From: Aliivibrio fischeri
GTDB taxonomy: Bacteria; Pseudomonadota; Gammaproteobacteria; Enterobacterales; Vibrionaceae
Direction: 5' to 3'
NCBI RefSeq assembly: GCF_009727955.1
Contig: NZ_WOBR01000008.1
Coordinates: 159,661 to 223,660, forward strand
DNA: 64,000 bases
The notes beneath the pieces were generated by a model. It did not search any database, was not told the origin of the DNA, and saw only the letters and a list, made by a program, of their open reading frames with translations. A program made the translations under genes and the position numbers. This document shows positions 32,059-41,738 of this stretch, one piece after another. The first letter of the stretch is position 1. Each line of letters opens with the position of its first letter.

Positions 32059-33258
32059 TTATCTTTTCACTCTACCCATTGCTCGTAATGTCACGGGTTT
32101 TAATAAAAAACGGAAAGTATCAACCGCATATAAACCAATATTTCGTCCAATTACCATTGGGAATGAATGAGTTGCAAAGATAGAAATTAATCCCGCAGTC
32201 ATCATTATGGTTTGCTGTTGGTCTGGTTCTCGTCGATTCTGATATTCAGCTAGTACCGAATAATCACCAATGTCTTGACCATTCAGAGAAGCTTGAGTAA
32301 TACATTCACTTAATGAAAATACATCTCTTATTCCAAGGTTAAACCCTTGACCTGCAATCGGGTGCAGAGTTTGAGCCGCATTACCAATAGCAGCAAAACG
32401 GTGGGAGATATGCTGTTTTTGACGACGAAGTAACAAAGGATAATGTGCTCGCTTACCCGTTTTTATTAACTTACCAAGGCGCCAGCCAAATTCATTTTGT
32501 AAATGCGCTAAAAATTGCTCATCACTGTAGTCTAATATTTCTTGCGATGCTTCTGGGGTGACACACCATACAAGTGAGCTGCGACCATTAGACATCGGCA
32601 AGAGAGCCACAGGACCATGCTCAGTAAAACGCTCAAATGCCTTTCCTTGAGGATGAATCTCTGTTGTCACGTTAGCAATGATAGCGACTTGTTCAAAATC
32701 AAACACTTCAGACTCTAATTGCATGCTTTTGCACGTGGTAGATTCAGCGCCATCAGCTGCAACAACTAAAGATGCAGAGATAATCTCTCCCGTAGAAAGC
32801 GTGATCTTAGTCAGTGCTAACTCTCGCTCAATATGAGAAACCGATGCTGGGCAAATAAATTCTATATCTGAAGAGTTAATTAATTTCTTATGATAAAAAT
32901 CACCAATATCAGCAAGCTCAACAACATAACCAAGATCATCAACATTCAATTCTTTTGATGTTAACTCTGTTATTCCTGCATGTTGCTGATCTGAAATGTG
33001 AATATGCTTTATTGGTGTTGCTAACGGTGCGATATCAGACCACAAAGCAATGTCTTTCAATAGCTGCGCAGTTCCATTAGAAAGAGCAATACTTCGAGAA
33101 TCATAGCCTGGGTGTGAATCAAGTTTTGGTTCGACAGCTTCAATAACCGCAATCGAAAGACGCCCTTGATTCATTTTTTCTAATGCTAAAGCGAGTGTTG
33201 CTCCAGCCATCGCACCACCAACAATAACTACATCATAATGTGTCATTTTAGAATCCAT
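32059..33258 (-). CDS. ubiH: 2-octaprenyl-6-methoxyphenol hydroxylase UbiH
   Basis: FAD monooxygenase for a ring hydroxylation in ubiquinone synthesis. VVIVGGAMAGATLALAL, VVAADGAESTTCKS and AAIGNAAQTLHPIAGQGFN are the three flavin motifs; GYDSRSIALSNGT is characteristic of UbiH. The 399 residues include four extra residues if the ATG at 33258 is used (TAATG coupling to ygfB); the ATG at 33246 matches E. coli better but has no binding site. Confidence 0.92.
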   Translation of the reverse strand: MDSKMTHYDVVIVGGAMAGATLALALEKMNQGRLSIAVIEAVEPKLDSHPGYDSRSIALSNGTAQLLKDIALWSDIAPLATPIKHIHISDQQHAGITELTSKELNVDDLGYVVELADIGDFYHKKLINSSDIEFICPASVSHIERELALTKITLSTGEIISASLVVAADGAESTTCKSMQLESEVFDFEQVAIIANVTTEIHPQGKAFERFTEHGPVALLPMSNGRSSLVWCVTPEASQEILDYSDEQFLAHLQNEFGWRLGKLIKTGKRAHYPLLLRRQKQHISHRFAAIGNAAQTLHPIAGQGFNLGIRDVFSLSECITQASLNGQDIGDYSVLAEYQNRREPDQQQTIMMTAGLISIFATHSFPMVIGRNIGLYAVDTFRFLLKPVTLRAMGRVKR

Positions 33259-33827
33259 TAATGCACTGTTTTAGATGCATCAGTATGTATTTGCTGACCT
33301 AATTCAGCATGAATAGTAAGAACACAAATGCGCACATGCTCTACTATTTGTTCAAAGAGGTTTTCTTGTTCTTCAAGATCATCCTCTTCATCAATACCTA
33401 AACGTGCAATTTCTTCTAAATCAGCCAACGCTTCTTTCAGCGCATCAGATGTTTTATCTAATTTAAGCTCAACTAAACCTAAACCAGAGATAAAATGGTT
33501 AACCCATTCACTTAACCCATCAGCTCGATTCATTAAGCTCTCTTTCTCACTAGGGATTAGCAACTCTAAAGCCAACTTCTCAGCGGTTAGTTCTGCTACT
33601 GTACATTGGAATACTGCACTTCCTACTTTAATTGCACTGTCTGGCCATCCCATACCATCGTTAGTGTAATCATAAATCAATGGCTTCCAGGTTTGATCGT
33701 CAAGAGATAGACCACCGCTTATCATGCCAACTAATAGACCATGCAATTCTGATGGTGTAACTGCAAGTCCGCTGTCTTTTAAAGCTGACTCAACGGTTAA
33801 AAACTCTGGCATTTTAATTTCGCTCAT
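33258..33827 (-). CDS. ygfB: YgfB family protein (UPF0149)
   Basis: Family of unknown biochemical function encoded upstream of ubiquinone genes. The 189 residues are all-alpha and acidic, with the block HGLLVGMISGG near the N-terminus (about 24-34), NHFISGLGLV in the middle and DDLEEQENLFEQIVEHVRI near the C-terminus. In E. coli the order is ygfB-pepP-ubiH-ubiI; here pepP is missing and ygfB joins ubiH directly with a one-base overlap. Confidence 0.93.
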   Translation of the reverse strand: MSEIKMPEFLTVESALKDSGLAVTPSELHGLLVGMISGGLSLDDQTWKPLIYDYTNDGMGWPDSAIKVGSAVFQCTVAELTAEKLALELLIPSEKESLMNRADGLSEWVNHFISGLGLVELKLDKTSDALKEALADLEEIARLGIDEEDDLEEQENLFEQIVEHVRICVLTIHAELGQQIHTDASKTVH

Positions 33828-34080
33828 ATTTGACGATCTCTAGATTAGGATTAATATCTCCATGCTACCACTTCATGCATTTTCAGAAAACTCACTATCT
33901 CTCGCAATTGAGTATCTTTTCATCAGATTGTTGTTTTATTAAGAATATAGTTAACCACCATCAACAAAGCGATGCGAAATACTTGAATCTTTTTACATCA
34001 TTTCTTATAGTTTCATTCACTTATCACTGATTATTTATGAAGTCAGTGAATCTTATAGTTTAACGATGAGTAATGTATTG

Positions 34081-34407
34081 ATGACAAGCCAAGCCGTGCA
34101 AGTCCAAATATTAGGACGAGCCATCAAGGTTAACTGCCCTGCTGGTCAAGAAGCTGCATTAAAAGAAGCCGCTCAAGATTTAGATAATCGTGTAAATGAA
34201 TTATCTGAACGAACCAAAGTGACCAATACTGAACAGCTATTGACTATTACGTCGTTAAATATCTGCTACGAACTTCATGCGGCCAAAAAAGAAGCAAGTA
34301 AGCACTCTTCTGATGTTTATGAACGCATGGGATTACTTGCAAGCGCATTAGAAGCGGCAATTTCTACAGTTAAGCCTAGCCAAACAGAAGAAAGTACGGC
34401 AGAATAG
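34081..34407 (+). CDS. zapA: Cell division protein ZapA
   Basis: Cytosolic Z-ring-associated protein that cross-links FtsZ filaments. The 108 residues (from the ATG at 34081) match E. coli ZapA (109 aa): QILGRAIKVNCPAGQE, ERTKVTNTEQLLTITSLNICYEL, then a coiled-coil C-terminus. An ATG at 34066 is an alternative and neither has a strong binding site. It lies just before the 6S RNA gene, divergent from ygfB, as in E. coli. Confidence 0.94.
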   Translation: MTSQAVQVQILGRAIKVNCPAGQEAALKEAAQDLDNRVNELSERTKVTNTEQLLTITSLNICYELHAAKKEASKHSSDVYERMGLLASALEAAISTVKPSQTEESTAE

Positions 34408-34437
34408 AAACATCGCTAAGGATAGCAAAAGAATCAA

Positions 34438-34620
34438 ATTTACCCTGGAGTGTTTGTAGGCGGATCTATGTCCCTGAGCCGATAAGCACAAATTAGGGTT
34501 AGTACTTGTTTGCTATTGAGCATGCTCGGCTTGTACTGAGAAGCCTACGGTAAACTTTGCTGATCCGCCTTGAACCTAGGGTTCAAGGGCTACGACCACT
34601 ACGGCACTTTGGGGTATTCC
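34438..34620 (+). ncRNA. ssrS: 6S RNA
   Basis: Global regulator that mimics an open promoter and sequesters sigma-70 RNA polymerase in stationary phase. The 183-nt sequence keeps E. coli landmarks: GTCCCTGAGCCGATA, GAGCATGCTCGG, GAGAAGCCT, CCTTGAACC and GGGTTCAAGGGCTACG, with the closing stem formed by TTTACCCTGGAGTG and CACTTTGGGGTATTCC. It lies between zapA and ygfA, its universal gammaproteobacterial position. The 5' end is placed by alignment with E. coli from memory and may be off by a few bases. The 3' end abuts the ygfA ATG. Confidence 0.96.
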
Positions 34621-35202
34621 ATGACATCTCGTCGACTCATTCGACAATCTACACGTCAACGTCGTAACGCTTTATCTCCAATTGAACAATCTCAAGCAGC
34701 CAACGCTCTTGTCCAGCAGTGTTCTATCAATCCTGTAATTCAAAAAGCACACTCTATTGCCGTCTATTTATCTTCCGATGGTGAAATCGATACCAATCCA
34801 CTCATCACTTGGTTATGGGCACAGGGCAAACAAGTCGCTTTACCTGTAATACACCCATTCTCAAAGGGTCATTTATTATTCCTCGAGTACACTGAAAACT
34901 CACCACTTGTTCATAATAAATATCAGATCCTAGAACCCAAACTAAACAAAACTAAAATTATACCGACCTCTGAATTAGATCTAATTTTGACGCCGTTAGT
35001 TGCTTTTGATCATACCGGTAATCGTTTAGGTATGGGCGGAGGGTACTACGACCGAACACTCTCTAATTGGCACTCCCATCAGCAAGGTCCAATGCCGATA
35101 GGGTTATCACACACTTGTCAGCAAGTTTCATTACTACCGATTGAATCTTGGGATGTACCACTTCCTCAAATCATCACGCCTCAAAAAACATGGTACTGGT
35201 AA
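34621..35202 (+). CDS. ygfA: 5-formyltetrahydrofolate cyclo-ligase family protein
   Basis: Converts 5-formyl-THF to 5,10-methenyl-THF with ATP. The 193 residues have the N-terminal RQSTRQRRNALSP, the VALPVIHPF loop and the C-terminal LTPLVAFDHTGNRLGMGGGYYDRTL signature (about 140-165). The ATG at 34621 directly follows the 6S RNA 3' end, so its only binding-site candidate (GGGG) lies within 6S. Longer in-frame extensions would run through 6S RNA and are rejected. Co-transcription with 6S is known in E. coli. Confidence 0.94.
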   Translation: MTSRRLIRQSTRQRRNALSPIEQSQAANALVQQCSINPVIQKAHSIAVYLSSDGEIDTNPLITWLWAQGKQVALPVIHPFSKGHLLFLEYTENSPLVHNKYQILEPKLNKTKIIPTSELDLILTPLVAFDHTGNRLGMGGGYYDRTLSNWHSHQQGPMPIGLSHTCQQVSLLPIESWDVPLPQIITPQKTWYW

Positions 35203-35342
35203 ATAGTTAACCGAAACCGTTTGCTTTGCTTCTATTTTATTCATTTTTTACGCTTTACTGACTTATTTTTTCTGACGAAGAAAAAACTCTACGCTATAAT
35301 CACGCCGCTTTCATTTGCACATTATATTTCTAGGAGAAGGTC

Positions 35343-35999
35343 ATGACTCAAGATGAGATGAAAAAAGCAGCTGGTTGGGCAGCGTTAGAATACGTAGAAG
35401 CTGGCAGCATTGTTGGTGTAGGTACAGGTTCAACCGTAAACCATTTCATCGACGCACTTGCGACCATGAAGAATGAAATTAAAGGCGCAGTATCAAGCTC
35501 AGTAGCTTCAACAGAGAAGTTAAAAGAACTGGGTATTGAAGTTTTTGATTGTAATGATGTTGCAGGCCTTGATGTTTATGTTGATGGTGCCGATGAAATT
35601 AACGGCAAGAACGAAATGATTAAAGGCGGCGGCGCAGCTCTTACTCGTGAAAAAATCGTTGCTGCAATTTCTGATAAATTTATCTGTATTGTTGATGACA
35701 CAAAGCAAGTTGATGTTTTAGGTCAATTCCCACTTCCTGTTGAAGTTATTCCAATGGCTCGCTCTTATGTTGCTCGTGAGTTAGTTAAATTAGGTGGCGA
35801 CCCTGCATACCGTGAAGGCGTAATTACTGATAATGGTAATGTGATCCTTGATGTTCACGGTATGAAAATTACAGATGCAAAAGATCTAGAAGATAAAATC
35901 AATGCTCTTCCAGGCGTAGTAACTGTAGGTCTATTTGCACACCGTGGTGCAGATGTCCTATTAGTAGGTGCTCCAGAAGGCGTTAAGAAGTTCGACTAA
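35343..35999 (+). CDS. rpiA: Ribose-5-phosphate isomerase A
   Basis: Interconverts ribose 5-phosphate and ribulose 5-phosphate. The 218 residues contain [14 protein letters not shown] (phosphate loop), VDGADEIN with the catalytic Asp, and [13 protein letters not shown] with the catalytic Lys/Glu region. AGGAGAAGGTC before the ATG is a strong binding site. It precedes serA as in E. coli (opposite relative orientation there), with a terminator between. Confidence 0.97.
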   Translation: MTQDEMKKAAGWAALEYVEAGSIVGVGTGSTVNHFIDALATMKNEIKGAVSSSVASTEKLKELGIEVFDCNDVAGLDVYVDGADEINGKNEMIKGGGAALTREKIVAAISDKFICIVDDTKQVDVLGQFPLPVEVIPMARSYVARELVKLGGDPAYREGVITDNGNVILDVHGMKITDAKDLEDKINALPGVVTVGLFAHRGADVLLVGAPEGVKKFD

Positions 36000-36059
36000 G
36001 TAACTACCTAAACTTAATGTTCCCTTACTAATAGGGAGCAAAAATGTTATTTCATTACA

Positions 36060-36087
36060 AACGGTGCTCATTAGCACCGTTTTTTAT
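36060..36087 (+). terminator. Intrinsic terminator of rpiA
   Basis: AACGGTGCT and AGCACCGTT form a 9-bp stem with a 4-nt loop and a T-run. A smaller hairpin (TCCCT/AGGGA, about 36021-36037) precedes it. Confidence 0.9.
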
Positions 36088-36192
36088 TAACTATTCCGTA
36101 ATTTTCTTACCCAAACTGATTATTTTTTGATACTTTATAATCAGCAAGCAATAAATCACATCATAATTTTGTTTTTAAGGATAAGAACGACC

Positions 36193-37422
36193 ATGGCAAA
36201 AGTATCTCTGGAAAAAGAAAAAATCAAAATTCTTCTTTTAGAAGGATTGCACCCATCTTGTGTTGAAGTTTTCCAAGCAGATGGTTACACCAATATTGAA
36301 TACCACAAAGGTTCACTCTCTGAAGAAGAACTCTTAGAAGCAGTAAAAGATGTTCATTTTATTGGTCTTCGCTCCCGCACTCAATTAACACAAGAAGTAT
36401 TTGATGCTGCAAACAAATTGGTTGCTGTTGGTTGTTTCTGTATCGGCACAAACCAAGTTGATTTAAAAGCAGCCGCAAAACGTGGTATTCCAGTATTCAA
36501 TGCTCCTTTCTCTAATACTCGAAGCGTTGCTGAATTAGTTTTAGGTCAAATTCTACTATTACTTCGTGGTATCCCAGAAAAGAATGCATTAGCACACCGT
36601 GGTATTTGGAAAAAAAGTGCTGACGCTTCTTTTGAAGCGCGAGGCAAACGTTTGGGTATCATAGGTTATGGACATATCGGTACACAATTAGGCATTTTAG
36701 CTGAAAACCTAGGTATGCGAGTTTATTACTATGATATCGAAAATAAACTTTCTCTAGGTAATGCAACTCAAATCCCTACCATGAGTGAATTATTAAATAA
36801 GTGTGATGTGATCTCTCTACATGTTCCTGAAACAGCTGGAACAAAAGACATGATGGGGGCAGAAGAATTTGCTCGTATGAAACCAGGGGCTATCTTTATT
36901 AACGCTGCTCGTGGAACTGTTGTAAAAATTCAAGATCTATGTGACGCATTAGAGTCTGGGCATTTAGGTGGCGCAGCGGTTGATGTATTCCCTGTAGAAC
37001 CAAAAACAAACGCTGACCCATTTGAGTCACCATTACAAAAGTTTGATAATGTAATCTTAACGCCGCATGTTGGGGGTTCTACTCAAGAAGCTCAAGAAAA
37101 TATTGGGGTTGAAGTTGCGGGTAAACTAACAAAATACTCAGACAATGGTTCAACATTATCATCAGTTAACTTCCCTGAAGTGTCACTTCCTGAACATACT
37201 GATACATCACGTTTATTGCATATCCATGAAAACCGTCCAGGTATTCTAACTCAAATAAACAGTATTTTTGCTAATGAAGGCATTAACATTGCAGCTCAAT
37301 ACTTACAAACATCAGCAGATATGGGCTATGTTGTTATTGATGTTGAAACCGCACGAGCAGAAGAAGCTCTGGTTCAACTAAAAGCAATTGAAGGCACTAT
37401 CCGCGCTCGAATTCTTCATTAA
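36193..37422 (+). CDS. serA: D-3-phosphoglycerate dehydrogenase
   Basis: First step of serine synthesis, NAD-dependent and normally feedback-inhibited by serine. NAD-binding motif GIIGYGHIGTQLGILAE (about 156-172), catalytic Arg/Glu/His regions (INAARGTVV, TPHVGGSTQEAQ) and a C-terminal ACT domain (HENRPGILTQINSIF, about 336-409). I start at the ATG at 36193 (MAKVSLEKEKIKI, 409 aa), matching E. coli (410); an in-frame ATG 22 codons upstream is rejected. Confidence 0.98.
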   Translation: MAKVSLEKEKIKILLLEGLHPSCVEVFQADGYTNIEYHKGSLSEEELLEAVKDVHFIGLRSRTQLTQEVFDAANKLVAVGCFCIGTNQVDLKAAAKRGIPVFNAPFSNTRSVAELVLGQILLLLRGIPEKNALAHRGIWKKSADASFEARGKRLGIIGYGHIGTQLGILAENLGMRVYYYDIENKLSLGNATQIPTMSELLNKCDVISLHVPETAGTKDMMGAEEFARMKPGAIFINAARGTVVKIQDLCDALESGHLGGAAVDVFPVEPKTNADPFESPLQKFDNVILTPHVGGSTQEAQENIGVEVAGKLTKYSDNGSTLSSVNFPEVSLPEHTDTSRLLHIHENRPGILTQINSIFANEGINIAAQYLQTSADMGYVVIDVETARAEEALVQLKAIEGTIRARILH

Positions 37423-37429
37423 GATAAAT

Positions 37430-37463
37430 AAAAAATGGGCAGCTTAATTAGCTGCCCATTTTA
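37430..37463. terminator. Bidirectional terminator between serA and yggE
   Basis: AAATGGGCAGCT and AGCTGCCCATTT form a 12-bp stem with a 5-nt loop; A and T runs flank it on both sides. Confidence 0.88.
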
Positions 37464-37482
37464 TTCATATTAAATAATGTAA

Positions 37483-38175
37483 TCAGTTAAGTCGATATAC
37501 AACAGATACAGAGTCAGAAATCACCATTTGGTTATCCTGATAACTTTCAGCTGTATTTGCAGCGCTATCCATCGCCATACTTCTCATTAGCACAGGTTGG
37601 CTGTAATTATTATGATATGAAACCTTCCAAACCCCTTTAACAGAAGTTCCAAATCCTTTAGCTAAAGATGCGGCTTTTTCATTCGCATCTTGAATTGCTT
37701 CTAAACGAGCCGCTTCAATGTATTGCTTTTCTTTGCTTGTTTTTAATTCAATATGGTTAATACGATTAATCCCCTCACCCAATGCTTTATCTAAATAACC
37801 ATTCAATTTATTTAAATCCATTACAGTAACGGTAATATTTCGAGTGGCTTTATAACCAACAAGCTCTGGCTTTTTACCTTTTGGATAACGGTATTCAGGG
37901 GTTAAACGAATATTACCACTATTAATATTCTCACGTTTAACACCTTGTACTTCTAAGCGAGCTAAAAATCCAGTTACTGCTTTATCCGCAGCCTGTTTCG
38001 CTTTTTCTGCTGTTGCCTTACTTTCAACGACATCCACTGAGAACTGAGCCATATCAGGTACAACAAAAACCTCTCCTTTACCAGAAACTTCCAAGTGAGG
38101 GAAATCTGGTGATGCAGCCATTGCTACAGGCGTTAAGAAAGCTGATAAACATAAAACACTTATTATTTTTTTCAT
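37483..38175 (-). CDS. yggE: Periplasmic SIMPL-domain protein (YggE/DUF541)
   Basis: Exported protein of the SIMPL (DUF541) family; E. coli YggE is linked to oxidative stress resistance with unclear chemistry. A signal peptide is seen (MKKIISVLCLSAFLTPVAMA, cleavage after about 20). LEVSGKGEVFVVPDMAQFSV starts the SIMPL domain, and YKATRNITVTV and ARLEAIQDANEKAASLA are typical later blocks. It has 230 residues and neighbours mscS, as in E. coli. Confidence 0.9.
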   Translation of the reverse strand: MKKIISVLCLSAFLTPVAMAASPDFPHLEVSGKGEVFVVPDMAQFSVDVVESKATAEKAKQAADKAVTGFLARLEVQGVKRENINSGNIRLTPEYRYPKGKKPELVGYKATRNITVTVMDLNKLNGYLDKALGEGINRINHIELKTSKEKQYIEAARLEAIQDANEKAASLAKGFGTSVKGVWKVSYHNNYSQPVLMRSMAMDSAANTAESYQDNQMVISDSVSVVYRLN

Positions 38176-38254
38176 TTTTTATTCTCAAGATAATGTCATA
38201 TTGCTATGACTCTAATAACAGCAAATAATTCCTTATCATTATGCATGTTAAGGC

Positions 38255-38283
38255 AAAAAAAATGCTACCCGAAGGTAGCATTT
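38255..38283 (-). terminator. Intrinsic terminator of mscS
   Basis: AAATGCTACC and GGTAGCATTT form a 10-bp stem closed (minus strand) by a TTCG tetraloop and followed by a T-run. Confidence 0.92.
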
Positions 38284-38305
38284 AATATTTTGATTTAAAT
38301 AAAAA

Positions 38306-39166
38306 TTAATCTACTTTATTTAAATGAACATCCATTTGTGGGAATGGGATCTCAATACCTTCGTTATCTAGGCCTTCTTTAATCGCTTGAAGCGTATCAA
38401 AGTAAACATCCCAATACTCAGCAGTTTTACACCACGGGCGAACAACAAAGTTCACAGATGAATCAGCTAGAGCAACAACGCCAACCGTTGGAGCTGGTGT
38501 TTTCAATACACGAGGATCTGACTCAAGTACTTTTGTAATAACTTCTTTTGTTTTCTTAAGATCCGCACTATAAGAAACACCAATAACATGATCTACACGA
38601 CGCGTTGCATGGCGAGAATAGTTTGTAATTGGGCTACCAATAACACCACCATTTGGTACTACAACCATTTTGTTATCAGGTGTAGTTAGGATCGTTTGGA
38701 AAATTTGAATTGAGTCAACTGAACCAGCAACACCACCAATCTCGACATAATCGCCAGATTTAAATGGACGGAAAGCAACGATCAATACACCAGCAGCAAA
38801 GTTTGATAACGAGCCTTGAAGCGCTAAACCAACCGCTAAACCAGCCGCACCAATCACAGCAACAACCGATGCTGTTTGTACGCCTACTTTACCTAATGCA
38901 GCAATTAATACGATGATGAATAAAAGGTAACGAACAAGAGTGTGAACAAAGTCGATAACCGCTTTATCCATCTTTTTCTTTTTAAGTACGTTACTTACAC
39001 TGTTCGCTATTTTTTTTACGATAATGTTACCGATAAAAAGAATCGCGAGAGCTGAAATAATGTTTACACCATAAGTAATAAACAATTCAGTATTATCTGT
39101 TAGCCAATGCTCTAAATTAGCCACACCAGTTGTAGCTAAATCAGTTACAGCGCCTTGATCTGCCAT
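38306..39166 (-). CDS. mscS: Small-conductance mechanosensitive channel MscS
   Basis: Inner-membrane heptameric channel that opens on hypo-osmotic shock. The 286 residues equal E. coli MscS in length. Three membrane segments (about 28-50, 68-90, 95-125); TM3 has the Gly/Ala-packing pattern GAAGLAVGLALQGSLSNFAAGVL, followed by the beta domain with FKSGDYVEIGGVAGSVDSI and VVPNGGVIGSPI. It is encoded alone, upstream of yggE with a terminator between. Confidence 0.96.
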   Translation of the reverse strand: MADQGAVTDLATTGVANLEHWLTDNTELFITYGVNIISALAILFIGNIIVKKIANSVSNVLKKKKMDKAVIDFVHTLVRYLLFIIVLIAALGKVGVQTASVVAVIGAAGLAVGLALQGSLSNFAAGVLIVAFRPFKSGDYVEIGGVAGSVDSIQIFQTILTTPDNKMVVVPNGGVIGSPITNYSRHATRRVDHVIGVSYSADLKKTKEVITKVLESDPRVLKTPAPTVGVVALADSSVNFVVRPWCKTAEYWDVYFDTLQAIKEGLDNEGIEIPFPQMDVHLNKVD

Positions 39167-39410
39167 TTGATTTGTCCTTTTATAGTTATTCTCAAAAAAT
39201 TGAGAGGGTTGCCATTATTTTGACATTACGCCGATTTTAACACTTTCTGTGTTAACTTGGGGGTAAAATCCATTTTAAAACCTGATTATTTCACTACTTT
39301 CTCTTCTATAAGAAGCTGAAAAAGTTTAAATTACAACCACCTAGTTAATATAACGAGTTAAGTACAAATGTGAAACACTTTATTGACATTTTATTTATTG
39401 AAATATGGGT

Positions 39411-40190
39411 TTATTTATTCTGCTCTTCTCGCTTAAAGACTAACGTAGTCGCTGTTGATTCTGCCTCAACAAAGTAATATCCATCACTATCAAAACTCTT
39501 TAATTCTTCAACATTCGAGATCTTATTTTGAATAATAAAGCGAGCCATTAATCCACGAGCTTTTTTCGCATAAAAACTAATAATTTTATATTGACCATTT
39601 TTGCAATCTTTAAAGACAGGAGTAACAATATCTGCTTTCAGCTCTTTTGGCTTAACAGATTTAAAGTACTCATTAGATGCTAAATTAACTAATATTTCAG
39701 AGCCCTGAGCTTCTAACTCTTGGTTAAGTTTATTAGTAATTAAACTTCCCCAAAATTGATACAGGTTTGCACCTCGCCCATTTTCGAGCTTAGTTCCCAT
39801 TTCAAGACGATACGGCTGCATTAAGTCCAACGGCTTTAATAGCCCATATAAGCCAGATAACATTCTCAAATTCGTTTGAGCATACTCAATTTCACTTTCA
39901 CTCAAACTATTTGCATCTAAACCAGTATATACATCCCCTTTAAAAGCAAATAAAGCTGGTCGTGCATTCTCTTGAGTAAACGTTGTTGACCACTCTTCAA
40001 AACGAACAGCATTTAAACTGGCAATTTTATCACTTACTTTCATTAATTTAGCGATATCAACAGGCGTTAATGTTCTACATACCTTAATTAACTCAGCCGA
40101 ATCTGAAATGAAATCAGGTTGAGTAAAAGCAGATGTTGGTAGCGGTGTTTCATAATCGAGTGTTTTTGCTGGAGAAACCACAATAAGCAT
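39411..40190 (-). CDS. yaaA: Peroxide stress protein YaaA
   Basis: DUF328 protein that limits free intracellular iron during peroxide stress in E. coli. The start [18 protein letters not shown] and the middle block [26 protein letters not shown] are diagnostic, as is [18 protein letters not shown] use the ATG at 40190 (259 aa, E. coli 258); a TTG two codons upstream is unnecessary. It lies next to yaaJ, as in E. coli beside the thr operon. Confidence 0.95.
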   Translation of the reverse strand: MLIVVSPAKTLDYETPLPTSAFTQPDFISDSAELIKVCRTLTPVDIAKLMKVSDKIASLNAVRFEEWSTTFTQENARPALFAFKGDVYTGLDANSLSESEIEYAQTNLRMLSGLYGLLKPLDLMQPYRLEMGTKLENGRGANLYQFWGSLITNKLNQELEAQGSEILVNLASNEYFKSVKPKELKADIVTPVFKDCKNGQYKIISFYAKKARGLMARFIIQNKISNVEELKSFDSDGYYFVEAESTATTLVFKREEQNK

Positions 40191-40243
40191 GAGCAAGATA
40201 TCCCTGTATATTTTTATATATACAAGATATTAACGATTCAAAT

Positions 40244-40274
40244 AAAAAAAAGCCACGCTCGAATGCATGGCTTT
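40244..40274 (-). terminator. Intrinsic terminator of yaaJ
   Basis: On the minus strand AAAGCCATGC and GCGTGGCTTT form a stem followed by eight T, between the yaaJ stop and yaaA. Confidence 0.87.
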
Positions 40275-40304
40275 ATCTATTTATTTGATGGGCAAAAACA
40301 ATGA

Positions 40305-41738
40305 CTATTTTTGCTCTTTTGTATTATCCCAAATCCCTTCCTCTAATTGAGAGTGAAGCTCTGGATAATCTTTACTATCAAAGGTAGGTAATTTACCTTC
40401 TTTAAGTTGCTTATTATAATCTTTAGCAAGCTTAATCACGGTTCCTGAAAGCAATGCGATTGCTATTAAGTTTACAATTGCCATCAATCCCATTGATACG
40501 TCCGCTAATGCCCATACAGTAGGTAATGAGGATAACGCTCCAAACATCACCATACCCAGAACGATCACTCGGAAAATACCAATGCCCGCTTTGTGATTAT
40601 GCTCTAAGAATATTAAATTCGTTTCCGCATAAGAGTAGTTAGCAATGATCGAGGTAAAAGCAAAAAAGAAGATCGCTACAGCAACAAAAATACCGCCCCA
40701 ATCACCAACTTGACTTGTTAATGCTAACTGAGTTAATTCAATACCAGTGACCTCACCATGAGGAACGTACTCACCAGACATCAAAATAATAGCCACTGTC
40801 GCAGAACAAATCACAATAGTATCCATGAATACACCAAGCATTTGTACATAACCTTGAGAGGCTGGGTGCGGAGGATATGGTGTCGCAGATGCTGCAGCAT
40901 TAGGAGCTGAGCCCATACCTGCCTCATTCGAGAACAAACCACGCTTAATACCATTAATCATTGCTTGAGCTATTGCATAACCTAAACCACCAGCTGCAGC
41001 TTCTTGTAAACCAAATGCACTCTTGAATATCAAGCTAATGACACTTGGTAGCTTTTCAATGTTGGTGAACATGATAAAGAAAGCAATCGCCAAATAGGCT
41101 AAAGCCATTACTGGTACAACAATTTCAGCGGTACGTGCAATTGTTCTAAATCCACCAAAAATTACAATGGCAGATAAAATTACAATCGCAACACCAACAT
41201 ATAAAGGCTTCCAACCAAATGCAGTTTGCATTGCACCAACGATAGAGTTGGCTTGAACAGCGTTAAATACAAGACCAAATGCGATGATTAAAAAAACTGA
41301 AAAGAGCACGCCCATCCAGCGCATTCCAAGTCCCTTCTCCATATAATAGGCAGGACCACCACGATAATTACCATCATCGTCTTTGGTTTTATATAATTGC
41401 GCTAATGTGCTTTCTGCAAATGATGTTGCCATACCTAACATCGCAATCAACCACATCCAAAAAATAGCACCAGGTCCACCAGCGGTAAGCGCAACAGCTA
41501 CCCCTGCCATGTTCCCTGTACCAACTCGAGCCGCTAAACTCGTACATAATGCTTGGAATGATGAAATACCTGATGTGTCTGACTTTCGACTGTCCTTCAA
41601 TACCGAAAACATATGTCCAAAATGACGGAATTGAATAAAACCCAATCGAACAGTGAAGTAGATACCGATAGCAACTAATAAATATACAAGTACTGAACCC
41701 CATAATAGGTCATTCAATAAATTAATAAGACTTGCCAC
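40305..41738 (-). CDS. yaaJ: Sodium:alanine/glycine symporter (AGCS family, YaaJ)
   Basis: Inner-membrane sodium- or proton-coupled uptake of small neutral amino acids. The 477 residues hold about 10-11 membrane segments; family blocks FQALCTSLAARVGTGNMAGVA, GGPGAIFWMWLIAMLGMATSFAE and NGIKRGLFSNEAGMGSAPNAAA are present. The C-terminus (YPELHSQLEEGIW) resembles E. coli YaaJ in particular. It starts with GTG at 41738, with AGGGGGA just upstream. No glycine riboswitch motif was found in its leader. Confidence 0.93.
   Translation of the reverse strand: MASLINLLNDLLWGSVLVYLLVAIGIYFTVRLGFIQFRHFGHMFSVLKDSRKSDTSGISSFQALCTSLAARVGTGNMAGVAVALTAGGPGAIFWMWLIAMLGMATSFAESTLAQLYKTKDDDGNYRGGPAYYMEKGLGMRWMGVLFSVFLIIAFGLVFNAVQANSIVGAMQTAFGWKPLYVGVAIVILSAIVIFGGFRTIARTAEIVVPVMALAYLAIAFFIMFTNIEKLPSVISLIFKSAFGLQEAAAGGLGYAIAQAMINGIKRGLFSNEAGMGSAPNAAASATPYPPHPASQGYVQMLGVFMDTIVICSATVAIILMSGEYVPHGEVTGIELTQLALTSQVGDWGGIFVAVAIFFFAFTSIIANYSYAETNLIFLEHNHKAGIGIFRVIVLGMVMFGALSSLPTVWALADVSMGLMAIVNLIAIALLSGTVIKLAKDYNKQLKEGKLPTFDSKDYPELHSQLEEGIWDNTKEQK

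Noticed and set aside
33830..34030. 66-codon plus-strand frame between ygfB and zapA
   Set aside because: No ribosome binding site, low-complexity composition and no family resemblance; it is promoter DNA for the divergent genes.
34570..34620. N-terminal extension of ygfA
   Set aside because: These bases are the conserved 3' part of 6S RNA; the protein family begins after the ATG at 34621.
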